Shown here: positions 18,951-26,457 of the stretch, one piece after another
How positions within the stretch are numbered: the stretch's first letter is position 1
Layout of the letters: the number at the start of each line of letters is the position of its first letter
Assembly (NCBI RefSeq): GCF_003584015.1
Contig: NZ_QXFM01000139.1
Span: 12,936 to 76,935 of the forward strand
Origin: Aurantiacibacter xanthus
GTDB taxonomy: Bacteria; Pseudomonadota; Alphaproteobacteria; Sphingomonadales; Sphingomonadaceae
Length of the DNA: 64,000 nt
Direction of reading: 5' to 3'
The notes under the pieces: model-generated
The model's input: only the letters and a program-made list of their open reading frames with translations
What the model was told of the DNA's origin: nothing
Databases searched by the model: none
Made by a program: the position numbers and the translations under genes

Positions 18951-18961
18951 TACTCCTACAA
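18951..18961 (-). promoter_or_regulatory. Box-2 motif, copy b
   Basis: TACTCCTACAA on the plus strand, identical in eleven bases to the copy at 7503-7513. It lies 22 bp after the JmjC-like gene stop and about 210 bp upstream of the esterase ATG. A second, less perfect copy lies about 117 bp further on, which is an arrangement compatible with cooperative binding or looping. Confidence 0.5.
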
Positions 18962-19067
18962 TAAAAAACCGATTTTCCGTTGGATATCAGCCTTCCACGC
19001 TGAAGACACGTGTTTTCGGCCTGTTGCAGACTGCCCTGCCAGCAATTCTGTGTTGCCCTCTCAACAA

Positions 19068-19078
19068 ATGTAGGATTA
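19068..19078 (+). promoter_or_regulatory. Box-2 motif, copy c
   Basis: ATGTAGGATTA, one mismatch from TTGTAGGANTA at the first base. It is only five bases before the xyl-box at 19084-19097, so both sites would be bound within one promoter. Confidence 0.4.
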
Positions 19079-19083
19079 ATAAT

Positions 19084-19097
19084 AGATAGCGCTACCA
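19084..19097 (+). promoter_or_regulatory. xyl-box operator upstream of the esterase-GH43-GH9 cluster
   Basis: AGATAGCGCTACCA, differing only in the first base from the copies at 5279, 29114 and 37368. It lies 63 bp upstream of the esterase ATG at 19161 and is adjacent to a box-2 site. Confidence 0.7.
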
Positions 19098-19160
19098 ACG
19101 ATTGTGAGGCCACCGAGATGGCCCATGCGATGCCACGAGGCGCAGAGAGAGGAAATTGCC

Positions 19161-20072
19161 ATGAACTACCGCTCAATCCTGCTTGCCGCCGCCCTTGCCA
19201 CCGCCAGCTTTTCCGCCTCGGCGCAGGACGATGTGATGCGCCCGATTGCGACACCGGCGCAGCCCACCGCGATTGCTCTCAACACCGGCCCGCTGCCCGG
19301 CGCGACGGTCAGCGAATCGTGGCACCAGCAATATGGCAGCCAGTTCGCGCGCAACGTCACCGAGGCCACGCTCACCCCCTTCCTGCCCGATCCCGCCAAG
19401 GCCACCGGCACTGCCGTGGTGGTGACGCCGGGCGGCGGCTTCCGCTCGCTGTCGATGGAAAACGAAGGCTGGGACGTCGCCCGCGCGCTGGCCGAACGGG
19501 GCGTCGCCGCCTTCGTGCTCAAGTACCGGCTCAACCAGACCCCCGCCGATCTCGAAGAATTCGCCCGCCCCGCACCGATGCCGACCGGCAGGCAAGCCCC
19601 CGGCCGCGCCTCGCCGGCCGAGATGGCGCGCTCGATCGCACCGATGATCGCTGACGCAGAGGCCGCCTTCGCGCTGATTCGCTCGCGCGCGGCGGAATGG
19701 CATGTCGACCCCGACCGCATCGGCATGCTCGGCTTCTCGGCCGGCGCCATGCTGACCATGGCCACCGAAGCCGCCGGAGAAAAGGCCAACCCGGCATTCC
19801 TCGGTGACATCTATGGCCCGATGGCGGCCACCGAAGTCGCGCCCGACGCGCCGCCGCTGTTCGTGGCCATCGCCGCCGACGACCCGGTGATCGCTGCCGC
19901 CGACTTCGGCCTCGTCAGGAGCTGGCAGGAAGCGGGCCGCCCGGTCGAATTCCATTACTACGAGCAGGGCGGCCACGGCTTCGGGATGTACCCGAAGACC
20001 ACCACCAGCACCGGCTGGTTCGAGGCCTTCGCCAGCTGGCTCACCATGCATGGCTTCATGGCCGCGCAATAG
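19161..20072 (+). CDS. Secreted alpha/beta-hydrolase esterase (acetylxylan or feruloyl esterase type)
   Basis: A 303-residue exported hydrolase (signal peptide ending SASAQDD) that probably removes acetyl groups or other acids from xylan. The nucleophile is Ser193 in the elbow GFSAG; the oxyanion-hole segment is TPGGGFRSLS; the late histidine lies in GGHGFGMYP and an acidic residue in IAADDPV. The chain resembles the family annotated as endo-xylanase/dienelactone hydrolase-like esterases in xylan loci. The start at 19161 has AGAGAGGAAA just upstream. It opens a cluster with a jelly-roll protein, GH43 and GH9, behind a promoter with a xyl-box and box-2 sites. Confidence 0.85.
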   Translation: MNYRSILLAAALATASFSASAQDDVMRPIATPAQPTAIALNTGPLPGATVSESWHQQYGSQFARNVTEATLTPFLPDPAKATGTAVVVTPGGGFRSLSMENEGWDVARALAERGVAAFVLKYRLNQTPADLEEFARPAPMPTGRQAPGRASPAEMARSIAPMIADAEAAFALIRSRAAEWHVDPDRIGMLGFSAGAMLTMATEAAGEKANPAFLGDIYGPMAATEVAPDAPPLFVAIAADDPVIAAADFGLVRSWQEAGRPVEFHYYEQGGHGFGMYPKTTTSTGWFEAFASWLTMHGFMAAQ

Positions 20073-20102
20073 CCCGCCCAGCAACGATCCAAGGATATTG
20101 TG

Positions 20103-20789
20103 ATGATCACGAAATGGACCGCCGCCAGCATTGTGACTACCGCGCTGGCGCTGTGGGCGGTGAACGCCGATGCGCGCGAACCCGGCCAGTATCCGCCGCT
20201 GAGCGACTACTTCAGCGCCGCCACGGCAGCTCCGACCACGCCCGATGCCGATGGCTTCATCACCCGCTGGCTGCTGCTCGAACCGATCAGCAAGCCCAAC
20301 CCGACCAACACCGTGTTTACCCGCAGCTATGTGCGCGAGGAACTGACGCCCGCGACCTATCCCGGCGATTTCACCGCAGTGCCGCGCGACGGACAGCGCG
20401 TGAACGGCCTGCGCTGGCATGCGCTCGATTCGCGTCTGTGGGACGTAAAGCTGTTCAACTTCGCCCAGGCGCTCGACAAGCCGAAGTATGGCGTCCTTTT
20501 CTGGGCGGTCACGGTGATCGACGTGCCCGAGGAGATGGACGGGGTGCGCCTCGCCGTGGGCTCCAACTCGGCCTCGCGCTGGTGGTTCAACGGTGAGGAA
20601 GTGGCGGGGCTCTATGACGACCGGCGCATGGTGATGGACGATGTCCTGTCCGACCGGCTGACCCTGAAGGCGGGGCGCAACGTCATTCGCGGCGCGATCA
20701 TCAACGGCCCCGGCCTGAGCGACTTCTGCCTGCGCTTCCTCGATGCGGACGGCCAGCCGATCCGCAATCTTGCCATCGACATCAAGTGA
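20103..20789 (+). CDS. Exported jelly-roll (galactose-binding-like) protein, function unknown
   Basis: A 228-residue protein with an N-terminal signal peptide (ends NADAREPG). The C-terminal half, GVRLAVGSNSASRWWFNGEEV followed by DRLTLKAGRNVIRGAIINGPG, has the look of the small beta-sandwich seen in sugar-binding or accessory domains of glycosidases and acetylxylan esterases. No catalytic motif is visible. It lies 30 bp after the esterase gene and its stop overlaps a possible GTG of the following GH43 frame, so it belongs to the same transcript. It may bind substrate for the esterase, but this is a guess from context. A GTG one codon upstream is an alternative start. Confidence 0.7.
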   Translation: MITKWTAASIVTTALALWAVNADAREPGQYPPLSDYFSAATAAPTTPDADGFITRWLLLEPISKPNPTNTVFTRSYVREELTPATYPGDFTAVPRDGQRVNGLRWHALDSRLWDVKLFNFAQALDKPKYGVLFWAVTVIDVPEEMDGVRLAVGSNSASRWWFNGEEVAGLYDDRRMVMDDVLSDRLTLKAGRNVIRGAIINGPGLSDFCLRFLDADGQPIRNLAIDIK

Positions 20790-20797
20790 GGCCCGCC

Positions 20798-22255
20798 ATG
20801 CTCAAGCACACCTTGCTCGCCAGACTTCCGCTTGCCCCCGTGGCCGCCTCGCTGCTGGCCTTCGCTGCCCCAGCCTCCGCGCAGCTCGCCGGCGACGTGT
20901 TTATTCACGATCCCTCCACGCTCACCTATTCGGACGGCAGGTGGTACACCTTCGGCACCCGTGGCGGCGGCCTGAGTTCGGAAGACGGCTGGACTTGGGA
21001 AGACGGCGCGGTGCGCCCCGGTGGCGGAGTCGCGCCCGACACCATCAAGATCGGCGACCGTTATTATGTGTCCTGGGCCGTGGGCGGTGGCGGCATGTCG
21101 GGCGGCCATGCCAGCGACGTGAAGATGATGTGGACGAAATCGCTCGATCCCAATTCGCCCGACTTCGCATTCCACGAGATCGGCACCGTCGCCTCCAGCG
21201 ACGGCTACGAGAACCACGACGCCATCGACCCCGCCTTCCTCTATCAGGACGGGCGCCTGTGGCTGAGCTACGGCACCTATTTCGGCTCGATCCGCATCAT
21301 CGAACTCGATCCCGCCACCGGCCTGCGCGTCGCGGGCAACGAGCCGGTCGAGATCGCCATCGACATGGAGGCGACCGCGCTGATGTACCGCGACGGCTGG
21401 TACTATCTCCTCGGCACCCACGGCACCTGCTGCGACGGGCCGAACTCGACCTACAACATCCGCGTCGGGCGCTCGCGTTCGCCGACCGGGCCTTATCTCG
21501 ACAACATGGGCCAGCCGCTGCTGCGCGGGGGCGGCAAGCTGGTGGCCGCGTCGCATGACCGGATGATCGGCGCTGGGCACTTCGGCCTGATCGACCTCGG
21601 CGACGACATCCAGAAGTTCTCGCTCCACTACGAGGCCGATATGGAGCGCTCGGGCCGCAGCGTGCTGGCGATTGAGCCGCTGCTGTGGCGCGACGGCTGG
21701 CCTGTGGCGGGCGAGAATGTCCGCCCCGGCACCTATCAGATTCAGTCGCAGCGCAGCGGCAACACGCTGCAATTGCAGACCGACTTCGTGCGCATCCCCT
21801 TCGATGCCCGCCGCAGCTTTATGGCGGGGCCGGACGATCCGATTGTCACGGTGCCCGCCCAGACGCTGCCTGATGTCGAAGCCGGATGGCCGGACGGGCC
21901 GGTGCGGGTGGACCTGTCGGCCTATATGGTGCGGCCCAACCAGCACTGGACGATCACGCCCGCGCCCGAGGCAGGCGGCTGGTTCGGCGCGCCGTTCTAC
22001 CGCATTACGGTCGAGGGCACCGGGCGCGCGCTGGCCGCCACCGACGACCGCGAGATCGCTGCCGTGCCCGCCGATGCGAGCGATGACAGCCAGCTGTGGC
22101 GGATCGACCAGCTGATCGACGGCACCTACCGCATCACGCCCAAACGCTATGCCGATGAGGGGCTGGCGATGGTCGCCATCGGCACCAGCACCCCATCGCT
22201 CGTGCCGTTCGACGCGGGCAGCGATGCCGGGCGCTGGCAGTTCAAGCTGCCCTAG
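20798..22255 (+). CDS. GH43 arabinanase/xylosidase with C-terminal ricin-type domain
   Basis: A 485-residue exported enzyme (signal ending ASAQLAG). The GH43 acid triad lies in FIHDPSTLTYSDGRWYTFGT (base), HDAIDPAFLYQDGRLWLSYG (modulator) and IDMEATALMYRDGWYYLLG (acid), the pattern of endo-arabinanase-like members. From about residue 370 the chain changes to a beta-trefoil-like segment (NQHWTITPAPE..., SQLWRIDQLIDGTYRITPK), which suggests a CBM13/ricin-type carbohydrate-binding module. ATG at 20798 is favoured by GAGG seven bases upstream over the GTG overlapping the previous stop. Position in the esterase cluster suggests a role in arabinoxylan debranching. Confidence 0.87.
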   Translation: MLKHTLLARLPLAPVAASLLAFAAPASAQLAGDVFIHDPSTLTYSDGRWYTFGTRGGGLSSEDGWTWEDGAVRPGGGVAPDTIKIGDRYYVSWAVGGGGMSGGHASDVKMMWTKSLDPNSPDFAFHEIGTVASSDGYENHDAIDPAFLYQDGRLWLSYGTYFGSIRIIELDPATGLRVAGNEPVEIAIDMEATALMYRDGWYYLLGTHGTCCDGPNSTYNIRVGRSRSPTGPYLDNMGQPLLRGGGKLVAASHDRMIGAGHFGLIDLGDDIQKFSLHYEADMERSGRSVLAIEPLLWRDGWPVAGENVRPGTYQIQSQRSGNTLQLQTDFVRIPFDARRSFMAGPDDPIVTVPAQTLPDVEAGWPDGPVRVDLSAYMVRPNQHWTITPAPEAGGWFGAPFYRITVEGTGRALAATDDREIAAVPADASDDSQLWRIDQLIDGTYRITPKRYADEGLAMVAIGTSTPSLVPFDAGSDAGRWQFKLP

Positions 22256-22295
22256 CAGCATTCACCAGAGCGCATTGGCGCAACGGAGCAAAGAG

Positions 22296-24818
22296 ATGAC
22301 CGGATACAGGGGCCTGCTGCTGGCAGGAGCCGCCATGTTTATGGCGGCGGCAGGGCCAGCGCTGCACGCACAGGAAAGCGACCGAGCCACGCTCGAACTG
22401 AACAACGCTGAGTACTTTGCCGCCGACGGGGCCGAGGTGCTGGTGTTCTCGAACTGGTACGACGGGCTGTTCGCCGATTCCAAGATCAGCGGGGTCGAGA
22501 TCATCCAGCACGGCGAGCGCCTTGCCACCAACGGCGATGTGCGCCTCTCGGCAACGCCAGGCCAATGGGATCCGATCGGGCGTATGGTCGAGCGTGTGGT
22601 CGACCGCGCCTCGGGCAAGGTCACGGTGACGCTCGAATATCCGGACTATGGCTTCACCTACCGGATCGAGGCCCAGCGCGCGGGCCAGAGCATTACCCTT
22701 ACCGTGGTGCTCGATCAGCCGCTGCCCGAGGCACTGGCGGGCAAGGCCGGGCTGAACCTTGAGTTCCTGCCCTCCAGCTATTTCCGGCAGAGCTACTTTG
22801 CCGACGGGGTGCCGGGTGCCTTCCCCCGCTCCCCGGCGGGCGAGATGGTCACAACGCCGGAACGCAACGCCGCCAGCGGGCGCGACTTCGGCCCCGGTGC
22901 CGAGCCGCTGCCGATGGCCCGCGCGCGCGATCTGGTGCTCGCACCCGAAGACCCCGCCGCGAGGGTCCGGATCGCGGCGCGCGAGGGCGAACTGGCGCTC
23001 TACGACGGGCGCAATCAGGCGCAGAACGGTTGGTTCGTGGTGCGCGGGCTGATCCCCACCGGGCGCACCGGGCGGGTGGTCGAATGGACGCTCACCCCCG
23101 GTGTCACGCCGGGCTGGCGGCGCGCGCCGGTGATCGGCCATTCGCAGCTCGGCTATGTGCCGCAGCAGGCCAAGCGTGCTGTGATCGAACTCGATCGCGC
23201 CGACACCGGCGGTGGCGAGGCGCAACTGCTGCGCATCGCGCCCGATGGCTCAGAAAGCGTAGTGCTGACAGGCACGCCCGAGAACTGGGGCGACTATCTG
23301 CGCTATTCCTATGCCGTGTTCGATTTCAGCGATGTGCGCGAACCGGGCCTCTATGCGCTCGCCTATCGCGGCCAGCGCACCGCCCCGTTCCGCATCGCCA
23401 CGGACGTTTACGCGCAGGCATGGCATCCGGGGATGGACGTCTACATGCCGGTGCAGATGGACCATATGCTGGTGAACGAGGCCTACCGCGTCTGGCACGG
23501 CGATTCGCATCGCGACGATGCGCGGCAGGCCCCGCTCAATCACGAGCATATCGACCTCTACCGGCAGGGCCCCACCACCGACACGCGCTTCGCGCCGGGC
23601 GAGCATATCCCCGGCCTCAACGTCGGCGGCTGGCTCGACGCGGGCGACTTCGATATCCGCACCCCGACGCAATATGCCGTGGTGCGCGAGCTGGCCCATA
23701 TCTGGGACGAGTTCCGCCCCACCCGCGACCAGACGCTGGTCGATCACCAGTTACGCCGGGTCGAGATGCATGTGCCCGATGGCCAGCCCGACATTCAGCA
23801 GCAGATCGCCCACGGGGTGCTCTATCTCGCCTCGATGTACGACGCGGTCGGCCATGCCATTCACGGCGTGGTCGAGCCCGACGTGGCGCAATATACCCAC
23901 CTCGGCGATGCCGCCTCCAAGACCGATGGCCTGCTATACGATCCCTCGCTGGCCTTCGGCGAGCGCACCGCCACCCACAGCGGCACGCCCGACGACCGCT
24001 GGGCCTTCACCTCGCGCGCCTCGGCGCTCGACTATGGCTCGGCCGCCGCGCTGGCGGCGGGCGCGCGGGCATTGAAGGGCTATGACGATGCGCTGTCTGC
24101 CAAGGCGCTGGCGCTGGCCGAGCAGGTCTGGGCGGAAGAGCAGTCGCGCCCGCCCTTCACCTTCAGCCATGGCAACACCACCGGCGGCTGGCTGGTGGGC
24201 GAGCAATTCGATGCCGCCGCCGAATTGCTGATCACGACGGGCAAACCGGAGTATGCGCAAAGCCTCGCCGCCCTGTGGCCACAGGTGAAGCCGCGCGCCA
24301 TGTTCTCGCTGCGCACGGCGCTGGCCGCGATGCCGCACATGCCCGCCTCTTTCCGCGCCGAGGTCGAGGCGGTTGCGCGCGAAGTGGCCACGCGGAGCGA
24401 GCCGTTCACCGGGGCCAACCCCTACGGTGTGCCCATCACCACGGGCGGCTGGGCGGGCAACGGCTCGATTATCGAGATGGGCCTCACCGCCTATGCGATC
24501 CACACGGCCTTCCCCGAGCTGACCGACGCAAGCGAGGTGTTCCGCGCGCTCGACTATCTCCACGGCACGCACCCGGCTTCCAACCTGTCGTTCGTGTCCG
24601 GGGTCGGCGCGCACTCGAAGGAGGTCGCCTATGGCAGCAACCGGGCCGATTTCTCGTTCATTCCCGGCGGCGTGGTGCCCGGTGTGCTGATCATCAAGCC
24701 GGACTATCCCGAGAATCAGGAGAACTGGCCGTTCTTCTGGGGCGAGAACGAATATGTGGTCAACATGACGCCGAGCTACGTCGCCCTCGTTCACGCGGCC
24801 AACGCGCTGGCGCAATGA
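22296..24818 (+). CDS. GH9 glycoside hydrolase with N-terminal Ig-like domain
   Basis: An 840-residue exported enzyme (signal ending ALHAQES). About 280 residues of beta-rich sequence precede the cellulase Ig-like linker region (GHSQLGYVPQQAKRAVIELD ... PGLYALAYRGQRTAPFRI). The (alpha/alpha)6 catalytic domain shows GGWLDAGDFDIRTP near residue 445, whose aspartates are the catalytic base pair, and the acid in FWGENEYVVN near residue 815. GH9 covers endoglucanases and exo-beta-glucosidases; the domain order resembles the periplasmic glucosidase type. It is 40 bp after GH43 in the esterase cluster. The longer upstream frame was rejected because the signal peptide and ribosome site (GGAGCAAAGAG) define 22296. 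Confidence 0.88.
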   Translation: MTGYRGLLLAGAAMFMAAAGPALHAQESDRATLELNNAEYFAADGAEVLVFSNWYDGLFADSKISGVEIIQHGERLATNGDVRLSATPGQWDPIGRMVERVVDRASGKVTVTLEYPDYGFTYRIEAQRAGQSITLTVVLDQPLPEALAGKAGLNLEFLPSSYFRQSYFADGVPGAFPRSPAGEMVTTPERNAASGRDFGPGAEPLPMARARDLVLAPEDPAARVRIAAREGELALYDGRNQAQNGWFVVRGLIPTGRTGRVVEWTLTPGVTPGWRRAPVIGHSQLGYVPQQAKRAVIELDRADTGGGEAQLLRIAPDGSESVVLTGTPENWGDYLRYSYAVFDFSDVREPGLYALAYRGQRTAPFRIATDVYAQAWHPGMDVYMPVQMDHMLVNEAYRVWHGDSHRDDARQAPLNHEHIDLYRQGPTTDTRFAPGEHIPGLNVGGWLDAGDFDIRTPTQYAVVRELAHIWDEFRPTRDQTLVDHQLRRVEMHVPDGQPDIQQQIAHGVLYLASMYDAVGHAIHGVVEPDVAQYTHLGDAASKTDGLLYDPSLAFGERTATHSGTPDDRWAFTSRASALDYGSAAALAAGARALKGYDDALSAKALALAEQVWAEEQSRPPFTFSHGNTTGGWLVGEQFDAAAELLITTGKPEYAQSLAALWPQVKPRAMFSLRTALAAMPHMPASFRAEVEAVAREVATRSEPFTGANPYGVPITTGGWAGNGSIIEMGLTAYAIHTAFPELTDASEVFRALDYLHGTHPASNLSFVSGVGAHSKEVAYGSNRADFSFIPGGVVPGVLIIKPDYPENQENWPFFWGENEYVVNMTPSYVALVHAANALAQ

Positions 24819-24913
24819 GCTGTTGCCGGAAACGCCAGCCACGCTAACCTTTCCGACAGGCACCTGGGTCCGGCTTCACATCTGCTATTGCCGCATAAAC
24901 CAAGTTAGGTCAT

Positions 24914-24927
24914 AGGTAGCGCTACCA
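24914..24927 (+). promoter_or_regulatory. xyl-box operator, perfect palindrome, upstream of the sugar symporter
   Basis: AGGTAGCGCTACCA contains the perfect 12-bp palindrome GGTAGCGCTACC, the strongest copy of the five xyl-boxes in the window. It ends 38 bp before the symporter ATG at 24966. Confidence 0.8.
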
Positions 24928-24965
24928 TAACGCGGGCAGACAGCCGCATGGGAGGGATCGAGGAT

Positions 24966-26366
24966 ATGGAAACGACAAGGCAAGGCGTCAACATGGCGCT
25001 TATCAGCGCGATCGTCGCGGTGGCGACGATCGGCGGGCTGCTGTTCGGTTATGACAGCGGCGCGGTCAACGGCACGCAAGGCGGGCTGACCGCCGAGTTC
25101 GGGCTCAGCGATGCCGAGCTGGGCTTTACCGTCGGCGTGCTGCTGATCGGTTGCGCGGTGGGCGCGTTCTTCGCGGGCCGACTGGCCGATGCCATCGGAC
25201 GGCGTACCGTGATGATCATGGCCGCCGCGCTGTTCGTGGTCGGCGCGCTGATTCAGGGTGTCACCGAAACGCACGCGGTGTTCGTGCTGGCGCGCTTTGC
25301 CGGTGGTCTTGCCGTGGGTGCGGCCTCGGTGCTCTCGCCGCTCTACATCTCCGAGGTGGCCCCCGCCAATATCCGCGGGCGGCTGACCACGGTGCAGCAG
25401 GTGATGATCATTTCGGGCCTCACCGGGGCTTTCGTGGTCAACTACTTCCTCGCCCAGGCGGCGGGCAGCTCGCTGGGCGAGATCGGCGGCACGCTGGCAT
25501 GGCGCTGGATGTACCTCGCGCAGGCAGCGCCGGCGGTGATCTTCCTCATCTCGTTGCTGTTCATCCCCGAAAGCCCGCGTTACCTCGTTTCGAAGAAGCG
25601 CGATGAAGAGGCGCACAAGGTGCTCACCCGGCTGTTCGGCAGCGAGGAAGCGACGCGCAAGGTCGCCGACATCCGCCGCACGTTCTCCGACGATCACCGC
25701 CCGCGCCTGCGCGACGTGACCGCACCGGGCACCGTGTTCCGTCCCATTGTCTGGGCCGGGATCATGCTGGCGACGTTCCAGCAGTTCGTCGGCATCAACA
25801 TCATCTTCTACTATGGCGAGACGCTGTGGAAGCTGGCCGGGATCTCCGAAGAGGTGGCGCTGGAGCGCAACATCCTGTCCGGCGTGGTCTCGATTGCCGC
25901 CGTGATCGCGGCATTGCTGGTGATCGACAAGATCGGGCGCAAGCCGCTGCTCATCATCGGCTCCACCGGCATGACCGTCACGCTGGCCGCGCTGACCTGG
26001 GCTTTCAGCGGCGCGGCCACCGATGCGGCGGGCAACCTCGCGCTTGGCCCCACCGCCGGGTGGACGGCGCTGGTCGCGGCGAACCTCTACGTGGTGTTCT
26101 TCAATTTCAGTTGGGGCCCGGTGATGTGGGTGATGCTGGGCGAGATGTTCCCCAACCAGATGCGCGGCTCGGCGCTGGCCGTCGCCGGTCTGGCGCAGTG
26201 GGGCGCGAACTACCTCGTGGTCCAGAGCTTCCCCTCGATGGCGAGCGGGCTGGGCCTTGCCACCGTCTATGCGCTTTACACCGTGGCGGCGCTGATCAGC
26301 ATCTTCCTGGTGAAGAAGCTCATCACCGAAACCAAGGGCAAGGAGCTGGAGGACATGGTCGGCTGA
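24966..26366 (+). CDS. MFS sugar/H+ symporter (sugar porter family, xylose transporter type)
   Basis: Imports a monosaccharide, most likely D-xylose, across the inner membrane with protons. The protein of 466 residues has twelve predicted membrane segments and sugar porter signatures: FGYDSGAVNGTQGGL in helix 1, GRLADAIGRRTVMI between helices 2 and 3, PESPRYLVSKKR before the central loop, QQFVGINIIFYYGE in helix 7 and KIGRKPLL between helices 8 and 9. The ATG at 24966 is preferred over that at 24948 because GGGAGGG and GAGG lie between them. It is a single gene behind the best xyl-box in the window and ends at a strong terminator shared with GH3. Confidence 0.92.
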   Translation: METTRQGVNMALISAIVAVATIGGLLFGYDSGAVNGTQGGLTAEFGLSDAELGFTVGVLLIGCAVGAFFAGRLADAIGRRTVMIMAAALFVVGALIQGVTETHAVFVLARFAGGLAVGAASVLSPLYISEVAPANIRGRLTTVQQVMIISGLTGAFVVNYFLAQAAGSSLGEIGGTLAWRWMYLAQAAPAVIFLISLLFIPESPRYLVSKKRDEEAHKVLTRLFGSEEATRKVADIRRTFSDDHRPRLRDVTAPGTVFRPIVWAGIMLATFQQFVGINIIFYYGETLWKLAGISEEVALERNILSGVVSIAAVIAALLVIDKIGRKPLLIIGSTGMTVTLAALTWAFSGAATDAAGNLALGPTAGWTALVAANLYVVFFNFSWGPVMWVMLGEMFPNQMRGSALAVAGLAQWGANYLVVQSFPSMASGLGLATVYALYTVAALISIFLVKKLITETKGKELEDMVG

Positions 26367-26395
26367 TCCTCAGCCCACCATTGGCCGCACATACA

Positions 26396-26433
26396 AAAAG
26401 GGCCGTGGCAGCGCAGGTTGCCACGGCCCTTTT
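26396..26433. terminator. Bidirectional intrinsic terminator
   Basis: A perfect 15-bp inverted repeat, AAAAGGGCCGTGGCA and TGCCACGGCCCTTTT, with an eight-base loop. It lies between the converging symporter and GH3 genes. The A run and T run on either side make it a terminator in both directions. Confidence 0.92.
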
Positions 26434-26457
26434 CGTAGGCGTGCGTGTGGGAAAGGG

